Shown here piece by piece: positions 8,370 to 15,761 of a stretch of 64,000 bases of DNA. The notes below the pieces were generated by a model. It made no database searches. It saw only the letters and a program-made list of their open reading frames with translations, and was not told where the DNA came from. Both the position numbers and the translations under genes were made by a program. The number at the start of each line of letters is the position of its first letter. Within the stretch, counting starts at the first letter, position 1. This DNA is from Nocardia blacklockiae. Lineage in GTDB: Bacteria; Actinomycetota; Actinomycetes; Mycobacteriales; Mycobacteriaceae. The stretch is from contig NZ_JADLRJ010000002.1 in assembly GCF_015477355.1 (NCBI RefSeq), positions 620,001 to 684,000 on the forward strand. Direction: 5' to 3'.

Positions 8370-9151
8370 TCTCCGTAATAACACCTGTTTATCGCCCCCG
8401 TGAAGACTTTCTTGCAGATGCCTACGAATCTCTTTGCGATCAGAGCCTTCCCTCGGGCTGGGAGTGGGAGTGGCTGATTCAAGTCGATGGGGAAGACGAA
8501 CTTCCGCTGCCTCGTCGGGCGATGGAGGACGCGCGGGTCAAACCTTCCTCCGGCCCGCACGGCGGACCGGGTATGGCGCGAAACCTCGCTCTTGAGCGGT
8601 CAGCTGGAACACTCATTCAAAATCTCGATGCCGACGATATTCTTTGCCCGAACGCACTGGCTCGTAACATCGAAATTTTCACGAAGAATCCCGAAGTCGG
8701 ATGGACGACGTCTCGTGCACTTGACCTTATGCCGGATGGGAGATTGGTCCGCGTAGACGCAGACCGGATTGAAGGCAGGATTACACGCGGAGTACTTGCC
8801 GAGGAATGGTGGTTACGTGGTTATACCCTCACTGTTCACCCTGCCACCATTTGCATTCGCCGTGAACTGGTCATCGCTGTAGGGGGCTGGATGGCGTTGC
8901 CAGTTGGTGAAGACATCGGAATGTTACTTGCTGTGTCCACCTTCGCGCCCGGGTGGTTCATCGGCGAAGTCGGGCTGCATTACAGGAAGCATCCTGGGCA
9001 GACCACCCCGAGTGATACGCCAAAGGATGTATTGCATAAGCGATGGTTGTTTCTCAAGGAACGAGTACTAGCGATCGAGGCCGTACTGTCTCAGCCCAAT
9101 ATCCGATGGATGAGCGCGGCAGAGTGGAATGGTGGCAGTAGCGGGCTCTAA
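8363..9151 (+). CDS. Family 2 glycosyltransferase (AICE cargo)
   Basis: A 262-residue GT-A fold glycosyltransferase. It begins MLISVITPVYRPREDFL, has the donor-binding acidic motif NLDADD around residue 92, and a GWMALPVGEDIGMLL segment that fits the acceptor/ED motif of GT2 enzymes. No membrane segment is seen. Its ATG lies inside the last codons of the repressor gene (ATGCTGA), so both are translated from one message. Codon use is less GC-biased than in the flanking genes, a sign of recent acquisition. The sugar and acceptor are unknown. Confidence 0.82.
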   Translation: MLISVITPVYRPREDFLADAYESLCDQSLPSGWEWEWLIQVDGEDELPLPRRAMEDARVKPSSGPHGGPGMARNLALERSAGTLIQNLDADDILCPNALARNIEIFTKNPEVGWTTSRALDLMPDGRLVRVDADRIEGRITRGVLAEEWWLRGYTLTVHPATICIRRELVIAVGGWMALPVGEDIGMLLAVSTFAPGWFIGEVGLHYRKHPGQTTPSDTPKDVLHKRWLFLKERVLAIEAVLSQPNIRWMSAAEWNGGSSGL

Positions 9152-9267
9152 ACGCCCGTCGCCCTGCCACAGGCTATCTTGACGGGGCGCAGTCAAGTAT
9201 CATCGAGGCTGTCACGAGAGTGACGCTGGCGGTGGGACGCCGCGCCAACGACGCCCCACCTGGTGGG

Positions 9268-9384
9268 TCACCTAGCCCGCAACCAGCGGACCAGCACGAG
9301 CGCCCCGGCGATTACGACAGCAGCAGCCAAGCAGATGCCGTAGTCGACCGGGGCCTTGCTCTTCGGTCGGCGATGTTTCGCCAT
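9268..9384 (-). CDS. 38-residue single-pass membrane protein
   Basis: A very short gene with a strong GGAGGTGGT ribosome site. The product begins MAKHRRPKSKAPVDYG and then has one hydrophobic helix (ICLAAAVVIAGALVLVRW) and a basic end, an N-in single-span design. It lies alone on the minus strand between the glycosyltransferase and the second GntR gene. Function unknown; the basic N-terminus could touch DNA or a partner. Confidence 0.6.
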   Translation of the reverse strand: MAKHRRPKSKAPVDYGICLAAAVVIAGALVLVRWLRAR

Positions 9385-9480
9385 ACCCACCACCTCCTTC
9401 CTGGGCGCGGTGTGTGGACCAAGTCCACCGCCCCTCGAATGGAGGTGGGATCACCTTACGGCACGATCACGACAAGATGT

Positions 9481-9496
9481 GTTGCCAGACAGCAAC
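9481..9496. promoter_or_regulatory. Inverted repeat upstream of the second GntR gene
   Basis: GTTGCCAGACAGCAAC has 5-base arms and lies 36 bp before the ATG at 9532. It is a candidate operator for the protein encoded just downstream, and its arm sequence is related to the GTTGCT/CAAC of operator 1. Confidence 0.4.
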
Positions 9497-9531
9497 TTCC
9501 GTCAACGGCCAGGCCAGTATCGTCATGAGCC

Positions 9532-9987
9532 ATGACCGCGCCCGTCCCAGCTCATCAGCGCATAGCCGACGCCATCCGCGCCGAGATCGAGGCTGGCCAC
9601 CTTCGCGATGGGCAGCCGCTCCCGACCACCAGAGAGCTGGCTGAAGAATGGAAAGCCAGCTCCCTCACCGTCACCCGGGCGATGGATCTTCTCGCCGCAG
9701 ACGGCCTCATAGCGACCAAGCCGCGAGCAGGCCGTGTCGTGACGCAGCCGTCCCAGCCCACGCCCGGCGATGACATGGACCGCGTTCGAAGCACCGCCGA
9801 TCCCATCACTCGCGCACTCCGGGCCAGCGACCTCATCACCGAGTACCAGCTCCGGATAACCGAGCTTTCCGCCATCCGGCAGGCCGCTATCGACTCGGCA
9901 CACGATGACGGGCTGACAATCACCGAAATCGGTCAACGTCTCGGGCTCACGAAGGGCCGCATCAGCCAGTTGCGGCGGCCACGCTAG
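9532..9987 (+). CDS. Short GntR-type regulator with a second helix-turn-helix
   Basis: A 151-residue protein. Residues about 5-70 are a GntR winged helix (HQRIADAIRAEIEAGHLRDG ... LPTTRELAEEWKASSLTVTRAM). There is no ligand domain; instead the C-terminus has DGLTITEIGQRLGLTKGRISQLRR, a sigma-region-4-like helix-turn-helix. The gene lies about 690 bp inside attR and reads towards it. It may control excision or the neighbouring small membrane protein, but nothing proves the target. Confidence 0.75.
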   Translation: MTAPVPAHQRIADAIRAEIEAGHLRDGQPLPTTRELAEEWKASSLTVTRAMDLLAADGLIATKPRAGRVVTQPSQPTPGDDMDRVRSTADPITRALRASDLITEYQLRITELSAIRQAAIDSAHDDGLTITEIGQRLGLTKGRISQLRRPR

Positions 9988-10675
9988 GCCGCGTCCGTCG
10001 CCCGTCCGCGTGAGTCCGCCAGGTACCTGCGCACCGATCGTCACCCACCGCTGCACAGTCGTTGCCGAATTCAGCTCTACAGGATCAAGAGCGGCGCGCT
10101 GCGCGCGCCGCGACGCGGCCGCGCAGCGCCGCGCACCGCACTCGATGAGGCACCCGTGCGGCGCGTCGGCACGTCCGCGCCGCATTGGCGACGTGGCAGA
10201 ACGCCGCCTGTTCCTGTCTGAGCACTTTTCATCAACGAAGGCAGTGCTGGGCACGACGACTGCCGTACCCGACTTACCTCCCGCAGACGAGCACCAAACG
10301 GCCGGCCGGGCAGCCCGGTCCACCGCCCGTGGTCGCCCCAAACCGCCTGAGCACCAACAGCAGAATCCCCCACCTTCCTCATGGCCCGATGGTCTCGCTC
10401 CGGTCGAACGAGTCAAGGACCACCTACGGTGTCCGCTACGCGGTGCCTACGGCATCCTTGACACGCCCGCCCTCCACTGAGGGATGGCCAGTATGAGGAA
10501 GATGGGGGAAGAACAGTCATGGCCGGATAGCCGACCTATCCGGGGTACGCAGTGGGTACGCAGTCGCACCACACCGCACCGTCAACAGCCAACGCAGCAA
10601 AGAAGATCGGGCCAGCTCAGAGCATCGCGACCAACGCCGCCAACGATGACCAACCCCGGCAAATCGGGCGCGAAT
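9988..10675. other. Apparently non-coding end of the AICE
   Basis: No reading frame here has a ribosome site, gene-like codon use or a recognised protein. The most notable structure is a GC-rich inverted repeat: CGCTGCGC at 10097-10104 pairs with GCGCAGCG at 10121-10128, and GCGG at 10091 can pair with CCGC at 10129-10132. Such a structure near the end of an AICE could be the cis-acting transfer site or an origin, but this is a guess. Confidence 0.35.
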
Positions 10676-10723
10676 CGCTCTCCTAAAGCGGGTGTCGCAG
10701 GTTCGAATCCTGCCGGGGGCACA
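10676..10723. repeat. attR: 48-bp direct repeat of the integrative element
   Basis: Exact copy of 639-686. It is the displaced original 3' end of tRNA-Arg and lacks the 5' half, so it does not make a tRNA. It fixes the right border of the element. Confidence 0.93.
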
Positions 10724-11193
10724 GTCTTGCGATGTGTTTCCGCAGGTAAATGCGGTTGTCACGTAGCATCTCCAAATAGCTTCGGCATTCCCCGTCTCAA
10801 ACATCGCAGGTTCGAGTCTTCCCGACGCCACCCATACCTCGACTGCAATAACAGGCACCAGCGTCAACACGTATCGATGCTGCAATCAACCGGATGACAC
10901 GCCGTCGATCCACACGCTGTCAGACTCGATTCCCACACCGGGCCTGGATCTAGAAAACTCCCGGCGACGCGTAGTGCAGACATGACCAGAAGGCCGTGGT
11001 ACACGCCATACCGAGTTGCGCTACAACCAGACCCGGCTTCGCTCACTGCTTGGCGGCCGGATACCGAACGGGGAAGAGTCCGAGTGGTTTAAACTGAGCT
11101 TCGCAGCCTGAGAGGCCAAATACTCACTGTCCGAAGACTTTCCGGCCCCTAGGCTCCGAGTTGCGACCGGGTCCGGCCAGAAAGGTGACCTCC
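10724..11193. other. Intergenic region right of attR
   Basis: No supported gene. A stretch at about 10803-10832 resembles a T-arm followed by an acceptor end but its stem does not pair. The last bases carry AAAGG at 11181-11185, the ribosome site of the next gene. Confidence 0.4.
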
Positions 11194-13161
11194 GTGAGTA
11201 GGCCTGCGCGACCGACGCCCCTGACGGCGCGGCGACCGAGCCGTTCCACCGCACGACCGGCGCTCGAGCGCGAGCCTGATGACCCGTACCAGACTTTTGT
11301 TCGCTTCGATTCCGACAAGTCGTCGATGGACTTCATCGTCCGCGAGTTCGCCGAGTGGGTGCGTGGCAAAGGCTGGCGGCAGGCCGTCACCGAGTCCGGC
11401 ATACGGCAACAGAACGAGTTCCGGCTCAGCGTGGCCCGACAAACCCTACCCACAACTGAACTCATCCGATTCCGCTGGTCAGAGACACGACCAGACAACA
11501 TCTGGCGGACCGAGCTCGCTGCTCACACCAGCAAATCAGGTGATGGATGGTTTCTGCTGCAGGTCCGCAACCAACGCGGCTGGTTCGTCGACGCCCCACG
11601 GATTGCCCGGGAACTCGTCGAAGGCTTGACGATCAAGCGCAGCGAGTCGCTTCAGCTAGCCCGCACTGCACAACAGGTCCCGTACTCAGCCGTCGCCGAC
11701 CTCGTCGCGCGCGTGCAGGCGCCCGAACGTCATGGCCTGATATTCGTCGCCGGAACCAACCATCAGCTTCCTTTCGATATCTTCCTGCAGAAAGCCAGGA
11801 AGTGGTCGAAGGAGCTCACCGCGCAAGCCGAATTTGCGGTGCTCGACCCAGTAGCCACTGCGGAGTTCCGACGCCTCGCTGGCGAGCGGCATGCGGTGGC
11901 GCCGGGGACAATTCGGAACTTTCTGCCAGGCACCGACTTCGACGACCCGGACGATGCCCTGCGGCATCGCTACCTGGCCACCGCAACACTCACAAAACTT
12001 CCCGACCGGGCATTACAACAGTTGCTCGGTCGGATCGCCCGTCGGCACGCAGCGACCCACAAACTACCCAAAGACCTGATTGCAGACCTGCGCACGCTGG
12101 ACCGGCTCGAGAACAAGCACGTACTCGAGGGCAATAACGTCGCCACGGCCTACGAAGCTCCCACAGGGCCAGCCCTCACGAACCCGGTCGTCGAGTCTGT
12201 GCCGGCCACCGAGCCGGCAACTGGGGTCCATGCACCGACCGACAACGACACGGCAACAACGCTGCTCGAGCCGAGCACGGATCCGGTCTCCACCGCCGTG
12301 TCGGCGACAACGCTCATCGATCCCGATCTCGCGCTAGTGCGGGAAATCCTCGGACTCACCACCATCACCCGAGATGCGCTGCAGGCGATAAAGAATCGTG
12401 CCGATGCCGAGCACAACGCGGCTACCCTGTTGCGCGCCGACCAACTGGTCGAGGAGAAACAGGGAGAGATCAATCGTCTCGAGGACCTGATCAGCGAACG
12501 CAACGACAGTATCGAGCAGTTGGAGTACCAGCTGGGCTTGGAGACGGAAGAACGTCAGAGACTCACCGACACCACCCATTCGCAACAGCTGGAAATCGCC
12601 GTTCTGCGCCGACAACTCGCCGAGGCCGGTACCTACAATGTCTTCCTTCCGCCATCCGAGCGTATCGACTATCCAGGCTCCTATCTGCAATTACTCGACC
12701 AGTTGGAGCAACTCGGACCGGACGGTATCGAATTCACGGGTGACCAGGCCGTCTGTGGCGGCCTAGACCGTCACGATGCACACGGCACGACGGCAAACGT
12801 CGCGTGGGAGGTTCTCTTGACACTCCGCGACTATCTCCGAGCCCGCAACGACAATCTGACCAGCAGCAGAAGCGTCCATGCGTATCTCAGCGATCCACCT
12901 CCCGGCTACCGCACTGTTTCATTGGGAAAGTTCGCTGCCAGCGAATCCCCGAAGACGATGCAACAGTGGGGCCACGAACGTGTCTTTCCCGTACCCACCA
13001 GCGTCGAACCGTCTGGCCGTATCACAATGCAGGCCCATTTCCGTCTCGGACGCGGCAGCCAGATCAGCCCACGTCTCTACTACCTGGACAACTGGTCCAA
13101 CGACCGCAAGATCTACATCGGCTACATTGGGCCGCACCTCACCAATACCAAGACCAGCTGA
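11194..13161 (+). CDS. Large coiled-coil protein of unknown function (island gene)
   Basis: A 655-residue protein not recognised by family. The N-terminal half (about 20-310) is mixed alpha/beta with YQTFVRFDSDKSSMDFIVREF and LLGRIARRHAATHKLPKDLI; a Thr/Pro/Glu-rich linker covers about 330-400; about 405-500 is a coiled coil (LVEEKQGEINRLEDLISERN, LEYQLGLETEERQRL); the C-terminal 150 residues end RLYYLDNWSNDRKIYIGYIG. The GTG at 11194 is preferred over a TTG at 11161 because AAAGG lies 8 bases before it. It borders decayed kinase and ATPase genes, a setting typical of defence islands. Confidence 0.75.
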   Translation: MSRPARPTPLTARRPSRSTARPALEREPDDPYQTFVRFDSDKSSMDFIVREFAEWVRGKGWRQAVTESGIRQQNEFRLSVARQTLPTTELIRFRWSETRPDNIWRTELAAHTSKSGDGWFLLQVRNQRGWFVDAPRIARELVEGLTIKRSESLQLARTAQQVPYSAVADLVARVQAPERHGLIFVAGTNHQLPFDIFLQKARKWSKELTAQAEFAVLDPVATAEFRRLAGERHAVAPGTIRNFLPGTDFDDPDDALRHRYLATATLTKLPDRALQQLLGRIARRHAATHKLPKDLIADLRTLDRLENKHVLEGNNVATAYEAPTGPALTNPVVESVPATEPATGVHAPTDNDTATTLLEPSTDPVSTAVSATTLIDPDLALVREILGLTTITRDALQAIKNRADAEHNAATLLRADQLVEEKQGEINRLEDLISERNDSIEQLEYQLGLETEERQRLTDTTHSQQLEIAVLRRQLAEAGTYNVFLPPSERIDYPGSYLQLLDQLEQLGPDGIEFTGDQAVCGGLDRHDAHGTTANVAWEVLLTLRDYLRARNDNLTSSRSVHAYLSDPPPGYRTVSLGKFAASESPKTMQQWGHERVFPVPTSVEPSGRITMQAHFRLGRGSQISPRLYYLDNWSNDRKIYIGYIGPHLTNTKTS

Positions 13162-13683
13162 AAATCGCTGGGCACGCAGGCGGAGTTCGGTCGGCCACAC
13201 CATTCGGCCACACGCCGACCGGCCCGCTCACGATTCGGCCGCCGCCAACAGCTTCAGGACACGGGGATTCGAGTGGAGCGTTGGGCCGGCGGAAGATCCG
13301 GGTCGGATCAGGCAGACCGGGCAGATGAGCGTCGACGGTGGTTTCGGCCCCGGGCGCGGGCAGAAACGGCAGCAGGCGTCCGTAGACGGTGTAGGCGTCG
13401 GCGGGCCGGTCCTGCGGTTGTTTGAGGCGTAGTCCGTGGACGACGGCTTCGGGGGACATGTAACGAAAGGTGCCGATGGCTTGCCCGGCGTGGGTGATGC
13501 GGCGGACATTACGGTCGAGAATGGCGGCGATACCGAAGTCGATTGCCTTCACCGATCCGTCGCAGGTCAGCAGTATATTGGCGGGTTTCAAGTCGCGATG
13601 CACCACCGGCAACGCGTGCGCAGGTGACAGGACGGTGGCGACCTGGGCGGCGACCGAAGCGACCCAGCTCAGCGGCAGTGGGG
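13139..13683 (-). pseudogene. Decayed serine/threonine protein kinase
   Basis: The minus strand encodes a kinase core: HALPVVHRDLKPANILL (catalytic loop), AIDFGIAAI (DFG) and GTFRYMSPEAV (APE). Directly after this it jumps to PQDRPADAYTVYGRLLPFLP, which belongs near the end of the C-lobe, so about 100 residues have been lost in frame. The N-lobe is also missing: the frame meets a different gene near 13683. The 3' end overlaps the stop of the 655-aa gene. It cannot be an active kinase. Confidence 0.8.
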
Positions 13684-14444
13684 ACGACGCTGCGCGAGCA
13701 GAGCAACGTCGAGCTCGGCGGAGTTTTCCTGCTGGGCAATGCCTCCAGCCGCAAGGTCGAACTCGACGCCACCGTTGATGGAGTCGCGGGCGCCGCGCTC
13801 GAGGTGATGAGCCAGGGTGAACTGCACGCCCTCGGACTGTCGCTGTTCCTGCGCGTGCCACCGCTCCCAAAGTCTCTTCCGCTTCCTGATGATCGACGAC
13901 CCGGTCCAGTCGATGGATCCCGCGAAGGTCGACGGACTGGCGCGGGGTGCTCGACGAGGTGGCCCGCACCCGCCAGGTGATCGTGTTCACCCACGACCTG
14001 CGGCTGTCGGAAGCCGTTCGTCGCCTGCGCATTCCGGCAACGGTTCTAGACGTGCTGCGCCGCGAACGGTCCGAAGTCGAGGTCCGGACCTCGGCCGACC
14101 CGGTCCGCGCCTATATCGATGACGCCCGCGCGCTCAGCCTCACCCGCGGTCTGCCCCGCGAGCACGCCCTAGAAATGATCGCGTTGTGCTTCCGCTCGGC
14201 CATCGAGTGGGCGTGCACCGCACGGGTCCGGCGGCTGTTCGGCGAGAACGGATTCCCCCAGGACGCCGTCGAGGAACAACTCGACGCCACCGAACGCACC
14301 GTACCGAAACTCGCGCTCGCCATGCTCCTGGACCGCCACCGCGAAAGCGAAGTCCTGGTCATGATGGACCATGAAATCGCCCCGTGGGCTTCGCAAGTTC
14401 GTCAAAACCTGCAACAACGGCGCGCACGGCTACAGCCACGATGA
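13684..14444 (+). pseudogene. Decayed SMC/RecF-type ATPase (C-terminal part, two frameshifts)
   Basis: Three reading frames in turn give one ABC-type ATPase tail: EVMSQGELHALGLSLFL (signature motif), then FRFLMIDDPVQSMDPAKV (Walker B and D-loop), then RQVIVFTHDLRLSEAVRR (H-loop) and a 160-residue C-terminal region. The frame changes near 13855-13880 and again in GGGG at 13944-13947, where one G too many breaks the codon run. The Walker A half is absent. Proteins like this occur in several defence systems. Two frameshifts plus truncation argue against simple sequencing error. Confidence 0.8.
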
Positions 14445-14713
14445 CCTCGGCGACCTCCCACCACCACGACCACCAGCCAGCCCCGTCGGCCGCCGAGCTA
14501 CGCCGCTGGCACGACGCCGCGGAACGCATCACCGAAGCAATCGATGCCGCTATCCGGCGGCATCGAGCCCGCGCGGCTACACCACCGAAGTGCATATCGG
14601 ATCCAGTGGGCCCCAACATCGAGTTGGGTGACCGTACCGATCACAACTTTCGACCTCGAGACCACCGAGCCCAAGTGCTCGCGAACGCGCTGCCTCCCGA
14701 CTGGAAAGACTGA
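14441..14713 (+). CDS. Small hypothetical protein after the decayed ATPase
   Basis: A 90-residue protein starting MTSATSHHHDHQPAPSAAEL, with a helix RRWHDAAERITEAIDAAIRRH. Its ATG overlaps the ATPase stop by 4 bp (ATGA), so it was the second gene of that operon. Now that the upstream gene is broken its translation may be poor. No family recognised. Confidence 0.5.
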   Translation: MTSATSHHHDHQPAPSAAELRRWHDAAERITEAIDAAIRRHRARAATPPKCISDPVGPNIELGDRTDHNFRPRDHRAQVLANALPPDWKD

Positions 14714-14829
14714 ACAACTCGCTGTGCGCGGTCGACGTACCCGCTCATATCCTGAGTGTCTGTGGGCAGCGGCGCAGGCGCGCGCCGAGGCAGCGCGGCG
14801 GTGAGGACGAGAGCCGAGGCCGCGATCGC

Positions 14830-15006
14830 GACGTGCCGGTACAACGCCATCCGCGACGCCCCGACCTCGGCGGCGAGACGCCGGATCGTCAGCGCCTCGA
14901 TGCCTTCCGCGCGAGCGATGTCGAGCGCGGCGGCAACGATCTGGGCCCGCTGCAAACTCCCCCATGCTCGCCGATCGGTCACACCCCGGATCGTACGTGC
15001 GGGCAT
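14830..15006 (-). pseudogene. TetR regulator fragment
   Basis: The 59 codons encode a TetR N-terminal DNA-binding domain (AQIVAAALDIARAEGIEALT, IRRLAAEVGASRMALYRHV) that stops being TetR-like right after YRHV. The rest of the frame has no regulator features. The ligand-binding domain has been lost. Confidence 0.7.
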
Positions 15007-15091
15007 TCGGGCGGCTCCGCGCCGACCTCCCGGCGAATGTCGCGAGCCGACCCGACAGCGCGGTCACGACGCTCTCCGATTCCGGTTACGG

Positions 15092-15712
15092 TCACTGCTC
15101 GGTAGGCAGTGCGGACCGGTTCGTGAAGCCGGTGAGAAGCAGGTCGGCGACCTGGCTTCCGATCCGGTCGGGGTCGGCGCGCAGGCTGTGGGCGAAGCGG
15201 TTGACGATGTGCAGCGTGCCGACGATGGCTTGCGGCAACAGCTCCGGCGGTAGATCGGAACGGAGCACACCCTCCCGCTGGCCGCGTTTGACCAGGTCGA
15301 AGACGGCATAGTGCATCCGCCGGGCGGCCGCGGGCGGCGACGGCCGGTGTTTGTCGCCCGGCAATGGTTGCCAAGCGGTATTCGTCGACAACACCGGATA
15401 ACGCTGGATGATCGCGGCCATGACGCCGATCAGTTCGCGCAGCGCGGCGACGGTGTCGAGCTCGCGGTCGGCCGCGTCGGTGAGCGCCCGGTGCGCTTCG
15501 ACGGCGGCGATGTCGTAGATCGCGGCGCGCAGCGCCTCGCGGTTGCGGTAGCGGCGGTAGACCGTCATCCGGGTCACGCCGGCCTCGTCGGCGACGCGCT
15601 GGATGGTCGCGGCCGGGTCTTCGGCCAGAACCCTTGCCGCCGTACGCAAGATCTGTTCGTCGTTGCGCAACGCGTCGCTGCGCGGGCCGCGCCGCCGACC
15701 GGGTGTCTCCAC
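15092..15712 (-). CDS. TetR-family repressor of the adjacent efflux pump
   Basis: A 206-residue regulator. The DNA-binding domain at about 17-65 contains ILRTAARVLAEDPAATIQRV and DEAGVTRMTVYRRYRNREAL, and the rest is the all-helical ligand domain. Translation starts at GTG (15712). It is divergent from the MFS transporter with only 49 bp between starts, the usual layout for a drug-responsive repressor of its own pump. Confidence 0.88.
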   Translation of the reverse strand: METPGRRRGPRSDALRNDEQILRTAARVLAEDPAATIQRVADEAGVTRMTVYRRYRNREALRAAIYDIAAVEAHRALTDAADRELDTVAALRELIGVMAAIIQRYPVLSTNTAWQPLPGDKHRPSPPAAARRMHYAVFDLVKRGQREGVLRSDLPPELLPQAIVGTLHIVNRFAHSLRADPDRIGSQVADLLLTGFTNRSALPTEQ

Positions 15713-15719
15713 CTGCTAA

Positions 15720-15730
15720 ATGTTACACAT
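15720..15730. promoter_or_regulatory. Candidate TetR operator between repressor and MFS gene
   Basis: ATGTTACACAT is a palindrome (ATGT/ACAT, 3-base centre) in the short divergent intergenic space. It is suited to control both promoters. Confidence 0.45.
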
Positions 15731-15761
15731 CAGGCCCATTTCGGGTTCTAGCGTCGCTGCC

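Larger units (their letters stand above)
687..10723. mobile_element. Actinomycete integrative and conjugative element (AICE), about 10 kb
   Basis: The segment between the 48-bp att repeats carries the pSAM2-type set: integrase, excisionase, rolling-circle type replication initiator, FtsK/SpoIIIE-like double-stranded DNA transfer ATPase, a DUF2637 (spreading-type) membrane protein and a GntR/UTRA repressor. Most genes run leftward with start/stop overlaps of 4 bp, so one transcript from about 7.5 kb could feed transfer, replication and excision together. All core genes appear intact, so the element may still be mobile. The only obvious cargo is a glycosyltransferase gene (8363-9151). Confidence 0.92.

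Noticed and set aside
10010-10480. Overlapping open frames between the second GntR gene and attR
   Set aside because: No ribosome site, no recognisable protein, codon use unlike neighbouring genes.
10676-10723. Second tRNA-Arg gene
   Set aside because: Only the 3' half is present; it is the attR copy.
10803-10832. tRNA-like 3' end (GCAGGTTCGAGT...)
   Set aside because: The T-stem does not pair and there is no 5' half; could be an old att scar but cannot be supported.
15720-15761. Extended N-terminus for the MFS protein from ATG 15720
   Set aside because: That ATG lies in the candidate operator; ATG 15762 fits the family start better.
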